A stretch of DNA of 64,000 nt from Chaetoderma sp. LZ-2023a (GCA_034401795.1 CM067369.1:92272741-92336740); one strand, 5' to 3'. Counted from the stretch's first letter, positions 10,951-23,089 are shown. Notes: generated by a model not told the origin, from the letters alone. Program-made: numbers and translations.

Positions 10951-11692
10951 GTGAGTTTTCAAAATAAGATCACGATTGATGTATGGTAAAACTGCCATGC
11001 AACATGAGGTTACTTTCTCAAAATACCATTAAATCTCTTAAAAGTAAATATAAATACAACAAAATTAGAACAACAAAATCATATAAAGAGCACAAGATAG
11101 GTATTGCAAATTTCTCTATGATTTATTAACGATGTTATGCAATGAATTTGAATGCTGATAATTTTATGGCAGCGCTGCTACCGCTGTTAACCTGATGTTA
11201 TTTCTGTCATTTGACTATCCCCAAGTAATAATAAAACAATTTCATTGGAAAAAAAACTAACTTTTATTATTTTATTTTGGGACCACTTTCCACGGAATAG
11301 GCCATTCGCTGTCCGTAAAGTTCCAGTTGCGCCGATGCATAGTGTCCACACAGCGGGTAGCAAGAATGACACGCTAAAATCATTAACGGTCTGAGCTATG
11401 TTACTCGAACGCAAGCTATAAAGTATGCAACTGAGGGTGGATGACGTAGGAGGTCGCTAATGGAGAATGTCAAAATGAATAGAGGACGATCTTTTAAATA
11501 AATGTCATCCCCTATCGATTTTTACATTACTATAGAAAAGTGTCGACATTAGGACCTGCTGCCTGTGAATTTCACTTGTTGCAAAACATTTCCCAAAATC
11601 TCTTATTGTTTGGGACAATTATGTGCTAAGCTAATCCACCTGTCTGTCACCTGTCATGCATGCATATTTGCAGGTTTTGCATCTTTTTATAG
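10951..11692. other. End of the first visible GPCR intron
   Basis: AT-rich sequence without a recognised repeat. The segment ends in the TCTTTTTATAG acceptor of the TM7 exon. Confidence 0.4.
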
Positions 11693-11811
11693 ATATGCCG
11701 GCATCCTACACCTGGTACACGATGACGTGACGCCATACATTGCGCTGATCGCACACTCGCTTTGCTACTTCAACTCGGCAGTAAATCCTATAATTTACAA
11801 CTTCATGAGTG
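11693..11811 (+). CDS. Rhodopsin-like GPCR, TM7 exon
   Basis: After the acceptor TTTTTATAG the first base completes an Arg codon begun in the TM6 exon. The frame then reads YAGILHLVHDD (third extracellular loop), a hydrophobic helix, and FNSAVNPIIYNFMS with the hallmark NPxxY motif. The donor AGTG/GTAAGA is near consensus. Using the earlier possible acceptor (TTTGCAG) would put a stop in frame, so the later AG is chosen. The sequence matches the expected TM7 layout of peptide-binding family A receptors; the ligand class cannot be assigned from this part alone. Confidence 0.85.
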
Positions 11812-12280
11812 GTAAGAAAAAGCATGTTGTATTGGTGTGTTATAGTGAGTCCTCTTAATACTGGGGACCCCAGGGAGGACCCGGTGTTTCAATTAAGGCT
11901 GTGACCCCTGGTTTGGACCTAGAATGAGTATCCCTGACTCAGGGTGTGTACGGGTTCACACCAGGGGCGTTGAGAGGCCGGACGGGCCCCGGTTCAAGCA
12001 CTATTGGTGGGACCTCAATGGTGGGTGGACTAGGAGGCAGGGAATGGGTGCCAAATGAAATTAGTTTAAAAAATTCAACACCTTTCTATACAATAATATC
12101 TATTAAATCTATAAAGCAAGAAAAGTCATTATTCGAATTATTATTTCAATCATTCATTCATTCGTATGGTGAAGTATCCTGTATCCATATTTACAAATTC
12201 AACTACAAGCCAGAGCTGTGACATTGGATGTAGAGGTTGAGAATATAAACAGGCTAACTTAATGAAATCACGCTTGATAA
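11812..12280 (+). other. Second visible GPCR intron, first part
   Basis: Intron 11812-13603 starts here. No repeat recognised in this portion. Confidence 0.5.
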
Positions 12281-12485
12281 CTAAATGAAGCTTGAGCCCA
12301 AAGCTGCTTTGCGCGCTTTACGGCTAGCAAACTGTTCAATGACGGAATCAAAGTCTAATTTTCTTGCAAGTGGTGCCTCCACTGCCAGTGTTCCCAAACT
12401 TGTCAGTCGATCTTGACACATAGTTAAGACACTTGTACTCTTGTCAGCGTACTAAATGAGAGTTCTGCCCGTGCGACAGTGACTG
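12281..12485 (-). pseudogene. hAT transposase C-terminal remnant
   Basis: The minus strand reads CQDRLTSLGTLAVEAPLA, then RKLDFDSVIEQFASRKARK, followed by a stop. This resembles the C-terminal dimerisation region of hAT transposases of the ZMYM/DUF4371-type group, where an 'SFSTLRR...RLxxLA...L...ID.FA..K.R' pattern is conserved. Just upstream another frame reads AELSFSTLTRVQVS, the expected preceding block, so there is a frameshift between them. No catalytic domain is found nearby, so it is a dead fragment in the GPCR intron. Confidence 0.55.
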
Positions 12486-12675
12486 GTTCGTATCATGTAA
12501 CAAGAGAACGTGAGAATGAGGGTTTTGATATACTCTTGTCTTTTAAAAAATGATTAAGTCGGATTTGGAAAAAGAGGAGCTTGGGCCAGGGCCCCTTGAC
12601 AGACTCCAGGGCCTTAGGCTGTGGACTCCCTACACCAACCCCACCCACCCCCTCCAATCGTCACAACTGACTTCT

Positions 12676-12921
12676 CCCATTACACTTTTAATGGCTAAAT
12701 TTGGTCAAGAAAATCGAAGCATTTGCTTATTGAACGTCCATTGGGCAGGCCAAGAGAGGTCAATTTGAAAAGTTTTTTCACTAGAATACCCACCGGTTAT
12801 CGAGCCAATCCTTCCAGTGGTAAATTTTCGTAAATAGTCTTCTCTTAGCCGGCTTATGGGCATTCTTCGGGATCACTGCATAGTCCGGTTTTGGACAGCT
12901 TTGTCATGAAAGGGTTAAAGA
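12676..12921. mobile_element. Palindromic MITE, GAGCCAG family, copy 3 (decayed)
   Basis: Retains TTATCGAGCCAA...TTCCAGTGGTAAATTTTC and AGTCTTCTCTT, with a CATTGGGC arm and an AAAGGGTTAA right end. The central symmetry is worn. Confidence 0.55.
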
Positions 12922-13118
12922 TCTTGAATATTAAGGTAGGCATACAGACTTGAGGGGATTTTCCATAAATGATGCGAATGATATAAAGAGATATTGTAGT
13001 CCGGATCATATCAAATTGACAATCCATGCTTCGAGAAGGATATCTGATTCTATATGTTACCAACAATACAGGATACTTGTGTCTTAGGCAGGTGACCCCT
13101 TAACCCCGCTTGTGTCAA

Positions 13119-13345
13119 CTTAACCCGGTAATGGTCAAACTGACCAAAAAGACAACTCTGCAGTCTTCAGACATGCCTATTTGAAAGGCATAGAGAAGAG
13201 TATCTTTGAATATTTACCACTAGAATGACTGGCTCGGTAACCGAGCCAGTCTTTATAGTGGTAATTTTTCAAAGAATACTCTTCTCTCGGCCTGCAGATA
13301 GACACTTTAATTTTTTTGCCATTACCTCTTTAATGGTCAAGCCGG
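13119..13345. mobile_element. Palindromic MITE, GAGCCAG family, copy 4
   Basis: Well preserved centre GACTGGCTCGGTAACCGAG with its complement. The arms TTACCACT and AGTGGTAA pair, and AAGAGTATCTTTGA pairs with TCAAAGAATACTCTT. The ends carry TTAACCCGGTAATGG and CCATTACCTCTTTAA. Confidence 0.75.
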
Positions 13346-13603
13346 CGAAAAGAAAATTCAGTGGTAAATTTACAAAAATTGTCTTCTAAAATTAAAATAT
13401 CTTTAAAAATATTGACCATGGCAAAATGTATAATTGATATATCAAGTAGTATTATGAGCACTTTGAGGCGATATTGACACAAGAGAGGTTAAAGCACCAC
13501 CTTTCTCGAAAAAGAAACCATCCGCTATTCTTAGACGATCTTATCCACTGGCCTGGTTTTATTATTACACAAATAATAAACGTGTTTTTCTGTGTTTTTA
13601 AAG

Positions 13604-13773
13604 CCAAATTTCGATCCGAATTTCGGTCGGTATGCGCATGTTGTTTGCGCCGCAGCTTTGGAAAAGGACGAGTTCATTATGGACAAGATAATACGATGTA
13701 CTCATACAAGTACACATCAAATACGAATCACAGCGAGCACGTGACCTCCAACACCATGGTAACCACAGCATGA
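13604..13773 (+). CDS. Rhodopsin-like GPCR, C-terminal tail exon with stop
   Basis: After the acceptor TTTTTAAAG, CC joins the single G left by the TM7 exon to make Ala. The frame reads AKFRSEFRSVCACCLRR, a typical helix 8 with Cys residues suited to palmitoylation, then a short Ser/Thr-rich tail ending VTTA and a TGA at 13771-13773. The tail has Tyr, Ser and Thr residues that could be phosphorylated, which is my inference. The same phase-1 junction and the precise continuation after NPxxY make this the true last coding exon. The exon order TM6, TM7, tail spans about 7.3 kb. Confidence 0.85.
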
Positions 13774-16090
13774 GATGGGAAATTAAGGCCGAGTTTACGC
13801 TCTAAGTAGAGTAGCTACTCACGTTACTAGAGGAGCGCCTAAACGGCTAGAGTACCTACTCGGGGTACATACTCGAGGCTACCCATGTATCAACAAGAGT
13901 GGGTCATGTGTGTGCATTGAAATCAATGTAAATTAAACACGTGGTCATTTACCCGAGGTTAACTGATCACATGCTGATCTACCCGAGAAGACGTACGAGA
14001 GCTTTCGCCTAAATTCGCTACGAGTGACGTGGCAGCGGCATCGTGTCTGGTCAAATGACATCAACATACTATTATACTATCTTGTGTAGGCTTACCGATT
14101 TCAAGAATAACAGTTGTAGGCCTACTTGTATGCTAATATAGGCTAAGTTCGGATGTGTTGTCTAGGTTACCTCGATTACATATATCCGAAGAAACGAGAG
14201 TATACTCTGGTAAAGGTATCACGTGGTACAAATTCTACTTGATTACTCCTGCTAAGTGAGAGTAAAAGTGCGCGCATGCGTAGACAGGTAAACCAACCAC
14301 GTGATACCTTTGATCTGAGACCTGGATAACATAACCGAACTAAGCATTGGTAAATAGCTAAATGCACATATTATAGTCAAGTAAGAATGGCCGTGATTTT
14401 TGCCAAACCCCGACAGTTTTATGTTTCAAAGTTATCTATAAATATTTTAGTATCTGCGGGAAAAATTCTCCACAATTCCTACATAGGGAAAGCAGTTTAT
14501 TTGACGGTCAAATAAATGACCTCTAGTAAAGAGAAATATCGCGCTTGACATTTTATGTCGCAAAGGATCAGCTAGCTATTTTATGTATCTAAAATCAAAT
14601 AAACATTTTTTGAAGTTAATCCAGTTGTTATCTATTGCATGTGTTTGGATCCAGATACATTTATTACTTGACTACGGGTATGTAACATAAAACCCCTCTA
14701 TATAAAGCGCCTGCCTTTGGGACCACAGGACAGTGGTATTTCAAGACGAGTGGTCGTAAACCCACATGTTGAAGAACGATAAAATGGATACTAGTTGTTA
14801 CATGCGTTTTATGGGTATGACCACTAGATAGCATATGCAAGTCTTATTGTAAAATTACTTTGATGATTAGTTCACTAAAGGTCAAAAGGTATATCACCTA
14901 AATAAAATTCAACATGTTTTAACCGTACGTACTAAGTAAACTACAGGCTACAGCTTTCTTGTTACGAAATAATTATTAATGATTACATTAATTAATTTCT
15001 TTTTAAAGAGTAGGTAGTCAAATTATATTTTATAGTATTTGAATAATCGGAGTAAGAATTTCGATGTTTTTCTAAAAATATTCGCGAATTTGATGGTAAA
15101 TATGAAATTGACATAAAATCTTGATGTATAAGCTACATCAGGCTAGGGGAATCTACTAGTAAAGGCCATTCGGAGTACACGCTGCACGTCTACATAACAT
15201 TCACAATGCTTATATAAAATTGTCTTTATTAACTATACATCATCTTACAAATACATGTTCCGGGGCAAGCTTAAAAGGTCCTAATTTAAGTGCATATAGT
15301 CTGTTATATACAGCGCATTCCGTAGCGTTTAATTTGATTGCCGTCTGCTCGCAACACGCAGTCAAGCTGGATGGCTCAACTCCACATTGCTCTTGTTTTT
15401 AACATTCCTTCTTTACGAAAACTTCCCTGTGTTTTATATTACATGTTTGATATATTGAATTGAATTTTACACAAATCAAGCACAGATTGCTCTTGTTTTG
15501 AATATTCGTGTTTACTAAAATTCTTATAGGATTGACACTGTATGACTTTTGATTTCTTTTCATTCTTTCATTGTCGTTAAGATCGTTAGGCTTACTGTTC
15601 ATATGTAGTATGTGTGGTAATCAGATGCCATTTTGGTTGCTAATATGGTTAGACTTCATTTGTGGGATACAGAGAGATTTCCATGTATGTCTAACTCCGC
15701 AGGACTTTGGCCTATCACGCGGTGGATTTTGGAGTTTGTTCAAACTTTACGCAATAAAGGTAATTAGAACTGATATGTGGGGTGTCCGAAAGAAAACAGT
15801 GATGACCGCGTTGAAAATGCCCTGTACGTGTCATATGCGATGACGATGTACATATGACAATGGGAGATAACTTGTTGCTAAAGGGACACAACCTCCAAAT
15901 GAAGCTTCATGGAAATTAAGAGATTACATATGTTTGAAAATATTTTCCTCAAAGAAGAACTATGTTATATGGATTTTTCAAAGATTTTTCAGTTCAGTAA
16001 CAACTCTACGGTTGAAAACAAAATGTAAGCCTTTTGATAATGAAACACATTGCCTAATATGTAAAACATCATACTTCTAATGTACCTTTC
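13774..16090. other. GPCR 3' flank; one inverted repeat
   Basis: No gene recognised. An inverted repeat AAAGGTATCACGTGG (about 14213) and CCACGTGATACCTTT (about 14297) has an ~70-bp loop. The rest is AT-rich and includes the likely GPCR 3' UTR, but I could not fix a polyadenylation site. Confidence 0.45.
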
Positions 16091-16403
16091 CGTGTTTTGC
16101 TAAGACCCGCCCACCTCTAGCTAAGCTCCACCCACACCTCGCTCGTGTTGGGATCGATCGATCCCTGAACTACCTGACTATCAATTTCCAGAAAACTATA
16201 CAGATAACCTGTTACATATTTTGAAACTAATTTGACTGGGTGCTTTTGCTGCCTATGGCAGCAACAGCGCCCAGTCAAATTAGTTTCAAAATATTCAACA
16301 TAATCTTCATTAAATAGTAAGGCTATACAAGTCATAGAACAACGCATAGTCCGTCTTCAATTATGCGTTCGTGACGTACTTATCTATGCCATGCACGACG
16401 CTA
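16091..16403 (+). mobile_element. TGACGTCA MITE, 3'-truncated
   Basis: Contains the GCCC...CTCCACCC segment, GGGATCGATCGATCCCTGAA and the perfect core stem with GCTGCCTATGGCAGC at its apex. It stops after CGTGACGTAC..., so the right terminal part is lost. Confidence 0.75.
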
Positions 16404-16444
16404 CAAGGGGAAAGAAACCCCTATTCTGAAGTGGGACATGGTAA

Positions 16445-17840
16445 GATGTGACCATAGAAGAATCACTGATGAGATCATGGACGACCGTAGGTGAACTCAT
16501 CACATCTACTCTGCCTTACCAGTAAGTTACCAGTAAGTTCAGTGAGTCAGGGTGAGAACGACATACAGAGCTGCATCCAGGGATGATTCAAAAGGATGCT
16601 GGAGACATGAAAATCTAAAGAACAGCCTTTTCAGAGTTGATCGTGATAGTGAACTCAGGAAGATTAGCTAATGAGCGTGCCAATGTGGATAATGCCCTAA
16701 AATTGTAACTGCTATCTAAGAAAAAAACTGAGTGGGAAGAAATGTGGCGATGGTAGAACAAGCTAAAGCCCTCCAATATATCTGATGATGACGTTCGTAT
16801 GTCATCACAGGAACTGCATCACAGAGTTGTGTCGTTGTCATATGTCAATGGATTCCATCCTTACAGAAGTGCGTTTTCACTTGAATTACAATAGTGTCTC
16901 CCGCACTGTTGAACGATGACGGGAGTATGATGAAAGAATATAAGGTGGATATGGCTAAGTGCCGCATATTTGAAATTAGTGACGAAATCACTTCAGACAT
17001 AGTTGTATCAGCAGTTAATGTGTTTGATAGATGTGCTCTTTTGCACAAACTGCCTTGGGCCAAGACTGGAATTATATTTTGGAGGAGGTTAGTGATGCAT
17101 ATGTGTCCTCTGTTGCCTCTCGATTTTCATATGGGCTTGGTTAGAGTTTGACAGCTATGAAGTGGCAACAACGAAAGATCATGAACAAAAGCGACGGTAA
17201 AATGTGAAAACGTTTCGAGATATAGTTGTGGAGAAGAACATGCCTCTATGGTGTGGAGCGTGCTGGTGAAGATGGGGATGCTGATGTCTGCATTGTTAAG
17301 AAAACAATGGAATTGGCGTTGATCCACAACACAAACTATTGGGACCATGTTTATATATGTTTGCAGACCATGCATCACAACATTGCCTTTATATATGGCA
17401 AAGGTGATAGGAAGGGAGATGTACATGTGCTTGCCTTTGGTGATTTGTAAAGAATCTGTATACAGAGGGAGTCAATGTAGAAGGACTCGGTGAACTGCTC
17501 TATTTAAATGCATTATTACATAATATGTACCTTTTGAAAGAATGCCTCCTACCAGCATGGCTATGTACTTCTACCCAACTTCATGTGCACCATCAAGTTA
17601 GCACCTGGCGTCATCTTCAAACGATTCTAAAAAAGGAAGAGTTTGGATTCAAGGTTGAAGGTAATGCTGCGGTTCGGATACTCACTGATAAATCCCCAGC
17701 CCAAGCAGACATCTTGACAGATCAGATGCTCCTGTAAGAGCGAGCGTTTTGTGTCTTGTAGTTGTGCCAAGCGAGTAGTTACATGCAGTTCACGCTGCAA
17801 ATGTGATGGGCAGTGTATGAATTCCCACATTGCACTTTAG
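16445..17840 (+). pseudogene. Decayed C-terminal half of a large multicopy superfamily gene
   Basis: The broken frames start at DVTIEESLMRSWTTVGEL, which aligns with DFVIEQSLMRTIKTTGGL near residue 848 of the intact protein at 60613-63402. They then continue into blocks beyond that protein's end. SPALLNDDGSMMKE leads to CALLHKLPWAKTG, then ATTKDHEQKRR. A PIN/FEN-like section would be expected next but is destroyed. VHHQVSTWRHLQTIL follows, and finally a cysteine-rich tail with CSCAKRVVTCSSRCKC ending at a stop. Many stops and frameshifts separate these blocks. I recognise the architecture from predicted proteins abundant in marine invertebrate genomes, from memory and not a search; its function is unknown. 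Confidence 0.55.
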
Positions 17841-18184
17841 CAGAATATTAATTGGTGTCTTCAGAAGTAAATTACTGACTTGGTCTAATGTGGAAATAGA
17901 TGGACAACTTTAATCAATGTAACTTTAATAATTTCAGTTAAATCTGTCAGCATTGAGGGCTGACTTACGATATACTTCAGCTTGTACATTTATTGACTAT
18001 TTGTTGATAATTAATATAAATAAAAAAGCATGGGAATCATCATAATAATTTCCTACTGATATCTGAAGCATAGATTTGTAAATATGTTTCCAAACAGTAC
18101 TTAATTTAATTAAATAATGGCCTGACACAGGAGTTGAGATTATCTTTCTCAAACAATTTTGTAACCAGCTTACACATACATTTT
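17841..18184. other. No recognisable feature
   Basis: AT-rich 3' flank of the pseudogene; nothing recognised. Confidence 0.4.
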
Positions 18185-18545
18185 AGCGACCATTATCATC
18201 ATAAACATGTGTCATTGTGCTAAACTAATATCGTAATTAAATTTTATGATCTCAAAACTTAATTTTAGACCCTTCAATCTCCATTCTAGCTTTTATAGTA
18301 ATGGAAATATGGAGAAACTTATATGGTCAACCATTTTGGTGGCCATTTTGACATTTTTCAGTCATTTTGAATAAATTATCATAATAAGCATGTCATTCTG
18401 CAAAACTGATATCAGAATTCAATGTCTTGACACCAAAAACTTAACTTTAGACGCTCCACTCGTCACGCTAGCTTATATTGTAACAGAACTATAGAGAAAC
18501 ATTCAAATGTCAGCCATTTTGAATTCTTGCTAAAACATTTTCCCC
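18185..18545. repeat. Diverged tandem duplication, unit ~175 bp
   Basis: Two units each carry ATCATAATAA-CATGTCATT, then AAACTTAATTTTAGAC, CTAGCTT, GGAGAAAC and CAGCCATTTT in the same order. The second unit differs at many sites, so the duplication is old. Confidence 0.6.
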
Positions 18546-19208
18546 ATTTGGGATTCATGTGGATTTTTTTTGCACCCTTATTGTGGGTCCAATAGAAGAG
18601 TTCTGTGCAAACCTCAGGTTGTTAACTAAAATGTCTGGGTCCAATGTCATCTTTACTGGACTATTAGGATATACATGCAATTATACTTATGTGCAATTTG
18701 CGTACAATAGCGAATAATCGACCTCGAAATTTGATTATATTAGCAGGATATCAATATATGGAAACATGAATTTACGCTGTGCTCTAGTACCTTGCATATG
18801 AACAGGAAACAAATTAACATATTAAGACACTAAGTTGAGCATCATCCATGCATGATAACGCATTCCATTAGACCGGTTCTTGGGCAATACAGGGCCGTAT
18901 TGTCCCGGTATTGGTTCAGTACTGGCCCAGTACGCCGCATTATCAGGGATGTGGCGGCAACACATGTGTGATTTACCAAACGCCAAGTATTTAATAAAGT
19001 CATATTACCGCACAGGAACAGTGTAATATAAAGAGATATGTGAAATTGAGTACAATGTTATTTATATTTGTCTATGTGTTTGTGTGTTTAATAGCTTGTA
19101 CATATATAACGAAACGCATTTTAGGATATATATCGTGTAAGGAGGTAATTCACGAAACATACCTTTGATAGATCGCATTAGAGCCAAATGGAGTAATAAC
19201 GTTAATGG
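18546..19208. other. Mostly featureless
   Basis: Contains a GC-richer stretch near 18870-18950 (GGCCCAGTACGCCGCATTATC) that resembles 41711-41757, so both are probably fragments of one unknown repeat. Confidence 0.4.
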
Positions 19209-19432
19209 ATCGTTCCAGTTTTAGCTATTCCCCGCCCGTCTCTAGCTAAGCTCCACCCATACCTAGCTCGTGTTGGGATAGATCGATCCCTGAACTCACT
19301 GACTATCAATTTCCAGAAAAATTATACAGGTAAGCTGTTGAATTTTTTTAAACTAATTTGACTGGACGATGTTGCTGCCTATGGCAGCAACAGCGCCTAG
19401 TCAAATTAGTTTCAAAATATTCAACTGTGGCA
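19209..19432 (+). mobile_element. TGACGTCA MITE, left part
   Basis: Left end GTTCCAGTTTTAGCTATTCC through the complete core stem. It stops at TTCAAAATATTCAAC. The same 20-base string opens the right-hand fragment at 19884, suggesting one element split by the intervening 450 bp. Confidence 0.7.
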
Positions 19433-19883
19433 GAAACAGCTCTCAGAGAATTTAAGTTCAAGGTATTCAAGAACACGTTTCTTAAATTGTAATTTCACCA
19501 AAGACATACAATGCATTAACTTTCGAGACGAACTTGTCGACTTTCGTGACGCAAGATATTACTCCATAAGCACCTTTACATTACTGACAGTCTAGTTCAA
19601 TTCGATAGACGCTCTTGGAATGCTTCGAAATCGGTTCCAGTTTGTCTTTCTTTGAAAATGTCTATGACATCGCCTTATATCATTCATTTCTTGGACTTAA
19701 TATCTAAAGATTCCATTACCATAATGTTCTATGCTGTGATAAGCCGGACAATGGCATAGCCGAGTTGTGTATTTAAGTGCGAAGAAAACAGGTTATTGGG
19801 CCTTAGAGACCGTAAAACAGATTTATCAATCGTGGAATCCATGATTCCTGGAAGTAAATCGCAGAGGGCTACTTATATTAGTT
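19433..19883. other. 450-bp segment between two halves of a MITE
   Basis: Unique sequence with no frame I recognise. Both sides carry a copy of TTAGTTTCAAAATATTCAAC, which could be a 20-bp target duplication of an insertion. Confidence 0.4.
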
Positions 19884-20075
19884 AGTTTCAAAATATTCAA
19901 CAGCATGTTTTATTAAATAATAAAGCCATACAATTCGCACAACAACGCTTAGTCCGTCATCAATTAATAGTTCGTGACAAACCTAGTTACGCCATTCATG
20001 ACGTAATTGATTATGACGTCAGCATACACGTCACACAGTTGATTATGACGTCATATGATTGACTGAGGAACTGGA
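19884..20075 (+). mobile_element. TGACGTCA MITE, right part
   Basis: Continues from the core arm through ATTAAATAATAAAGCC, two TGACGTCA sites and an AACTGGAA right end. Confidence 0.7.
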
Positions 20076-20292
20076 ATCCTCCATGAAGGCGGTAATTCAC
20101 AAAACATATTACCGATAGAGGCAAATTGAGTAAATAATGTTAATCATTGGCACCCGAAATAAAATGTGTAATAAAATGTTCGATTGAGGTTAATTCTATT
20201 TCCTGATCACCTTTACTGTTATTTTGAGATCATTTAATATCATGACTCCAAGATGACCATATTTGCCATCGAAAGTAGATGAGAATAAACAT

Positions 20293-20633
20293 TTCCCGTT
20301 TTAGCTATGCACCTTAGCTAAGCTCCATCCACGCTTCGCCCGTGTTGGGATCGATCGATCCCTGAACTACCAGACTCTCGATTTCCAGAAAACTATACAG
20401 GTAAAGCTGTTGAATATTTTGAAACTGATTTGACTTGGCCCATTGAAATCAGTTTCAAAATATTCAACAGCATGTTTATTACGTGGTAAAGACATACAAT
20501 TCATACAACCTGAATGATTATTACGCGTTTAAGATTGACTAAATCGAATCATTCATGACGTAATGATTATGACGTCATCCTATACGTAACGTAATTGATT
20601 ATGACGTCATATGATGGATGGATAAACTGGAAC
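20293..20633 (+). mobile_element. TGACGTCA MITE, shorter core
   Basis: Nearly complete, with left CCCGTTTTAGCTATGC, right GGATAAACTGGAA and two TGACGTCA sites (about 20571 and 20602). The loop between the core arms is reduced to TTGGCCCA. Confidence 0.8.
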
Positions 20634-20855
20634 GGTCCATAATATAATCATATGTGACCTGTAGCATATCAAATGAAAGGTAGCGATTGGCGGCGTCGGC
20701 GGCGGCGGTAGTGGTGTGATGAGAATGTTTCGACGATGCATAATGTGTTCGGTTGTTTAGTGTACATAATCCGATTTGAACCTCTCTCAAAATGAATGAC
20801 TTCTGCGAATTTCTTGATACCATTATGATTGCATTATATTTTAAAGCGTGACAAT

Positions 20856-20868
20856 ATATATATATACC

Positions 20869-20960
<92 letters not shown>
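20856..20960. repeat. (TA)n microsatellite
   Basis: About 100 bp of TA with one ACCG interruption near the left end. The Ile-Tyr open frames across it are an artefact of the repeat. Confidence 0.95.
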
Positions 20961-20962
<2 letters not shown>

Positions 20963-21082
20963 TCTCGGCATTTCCCTCCTGACAATTGTATAAATAGTTA
21001 TTAGAAAAGATATATTTCACCAATGCGAAATTATGTTAACAATACAACTAAAAATACCTTAACAATGAAATAAAATATTCTT

Positions 21083-21240
21083 ATGAATTTTTTGGACATA
21101 ATCGGATTGGAAGACAATCCAATTATGTTCAACATATACAACAGAACATTTCTTACAATGTTTTCACAATTACACTGTTTTTGTTTTCAGAAACATGTTA
21201 AGTTATTTATGAGCATTTCTGTAAACTGCACTTCTGTCAT
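21083..21240. repeat. Interspersed repeat shared with 36200-36400
   Basis: Carries GGATTGGAAGAC with its complement nearby, then CAACAGAACATTTCTTA, TTGTTTTC and TTATTTATGAGC, all in the same order at 36200-36400. A small stem-loop element is likely. Confidence 0.6.
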
Positions 21241-21443
21241 ACTTGGTGATGTAGCTAATTTGAAAGGAAACATAAGGATTTTGACCATGACGTCACAGAA
21301 TGTCAATTTCACGGCATTCATACAGGCAAATTGTTCATTAATATTTTAAAATTAAATTTGAACTGGGAAATGGTGACGTCACTGGGATACATTAAATAAT
21401 ACATGATTTTGTTTGTATTTTGGTCTGGTTTAAATGAATCTCG

Positions 21444-21506
<63 letters not shown>

Positions 21507-21883
21507 CTCTCTCTTTTTCTCTCGCTCCCTTTGCTAAAAGGTATATTTATTTTATTAATTATTTATTTATTTATTGCAATGCTTTGCTACCACACATTTA
21601 TGCGCTGCTGTCAGAGCTTTCTTTTTAAGTCTTCTGTAAATAGTTTATAATATCAAATTGTTTTTGTTGTATGTGAAATAAAGCATAACATGAACTTGAA
21701 GTAAGTCAGTGTATTTTGATACATATCTATATTTTCTGTGCATTTTTCTTGCATTTTCTTAGATCCATCATGCATATATACAGGGCGTCAATAGTTGGCG
21801 TATCAGTCAGGTTATGTGGATAACAACGGGTGGAAAGTGCAACTACTATCTCACATGGAAAACAGGCGGTACCATCGAATTGA
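21241..21883. other. CT microsatellite and featureless DNA
   Basis: Contains a (CT)n run at about 21441-21515 and two TGACGTCA sites at about 21288 and 21374 outside any recognised MITE copy. No gene seen. Confidence 0.6.
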
Positions 21884-22270
21884 GGAATCCAGTTTTGGCT
21901 ATGCCCCGCCCTTCTCTTGCTAAGCTCCACCCACACTTCGCCGTGTTGGGATCGATCGATCCCTGAACTCAACGACTATCAATTTCCAGAAAATTATGCA
22001 GGTAAGCTGTTGAATATTTTGAAACTAATTTGTCTGGGTGCTGTTGCTGCCTATGGCAACAATAGCGCCAGTCAAATTAGTTTCAAAATATTCAAGAGAA
22101 TGGTTATTAAGTAGTAAAGACATTCAATTCGTACACGTGCGCTTAGTCTGTCGTCAATTATTAGTTCATGACGAACCTAATTACGTCATTCATTGCGTCA
22201 TTGATTACGATGACATCCTACACGTCACGTAGTTGATTATGACATCATATGATTGATGGATAAACTGGAA
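21884..22270 (+). mobile_element. TGACGTCA MITE, full length
   Basis: Left ATCCAGTTTTGGCTATGCCC, right GATGGATAAACTGGAA, intact core stem. The TGACGTCA sites have mutated to variants such as TGACATCA. Confidence 0.8.
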
Positions 22271-22631
22271 ATTAAGGTCCTTTAGCGCTGTGCTTGGTAC
22301 AACAGTTAATATTTGGCTAGAATAAGGTGCGATAGCGAGTGTGCACACAGCACTCGAGGTAAGGATAACCCCGGTCACATTGTACCGATTCCGATACCGA
22401 TGAACGATAACGATTTATTTACTAAACTCGGTACTGTGCGAATCCTATGAGACAGGCCAGACCGCAACGATAACGATAACGATTCCGTTTCCAGAAAAAA
22501 ATCTGTATCGGTGGAATTGCTTCAAGAGGGATTTTTTTATCCGATAAATTTAATGAACCAATCAAATCAATCGTTTTTCAGTGATGTTATAGACCACGCC
22601 CTTATTATTTCCACATGCACAGACCGGAAAG

Positions 22632-22770
22632 ATGGACGACCTTGGAGAACAACTAATTTTAGAGGTAGAGAAACCCCCAGTAATCTATAATAAATGGCAC
22701 CAAGATTTTTTAAATGTTACCAAAGAGAGAGATGTATGGATGGCTACAGGTGCCAGGTTGGGCATAAGTG
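22632..22770 (+). CDS. MADF-domain exon of a transposon accessory protein
   Basis: The ATG opens MDDLGEQLILEVEKPPVIYN, followed by KWHQDFLNVTKERDVWMATG and ARLGIS. This is the first half of a MADF (Myb/SANT-like) domain: LI-EV-x-P-hydrophobic-Y, an F-N block, then the W-x-A helix. It ends at the near-consensus donor AGTG/GTAAGTG in phase 1. The second half is not evident downstream within the element. The MADF exon of the Harbinger block at 42662-42753 begins in exactly the complementary phase with TKAVKKWNDIRD, so the split position is conserved. The role is likely DNA binding to the transposon termini, inferred from the family. Confidence 0.7.
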
Positions 22771-23035
22771 GTAAGTGATGTGTTTAAAATGCTATGCAAA
22801 TACTTTCACTGGTGGACGAAAAAGTGACCAATACTTCATATGGTGACATGCATGCACACAAAAAATTTCAACTTCATTCGGACACGGACAGCTTTCGGAG
22901 GTGGGATTTCTTGAAATGGCGTTATTATTGCGTCATTCATGGGCTTTCCCCAAATCGACATGATATTATTCTGTACAAGTGATCCAACATAAAAGTTAAA
23001 TTCATAATAAGCGCGCTGGGATGTGAAAGGCTGAT

Positions 23036-23089
23036 AGTAGTAGTAGCAGCAGTAGCAATAGCAATAGCAATAGCAATAGCAATAGCAAT

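Noticed and set aside
11671..11692. Earlier acceptor TTTGCAG for the TM7 exon
   Set aside because: Joining there puts a stop in the receptor frame; the AG at 11691-11692 keeps the frame and gives a sensible loop.
20599..21023. Frames with Ile-Tyr repeats
   Set aside because: Product of the (TA)n tract.
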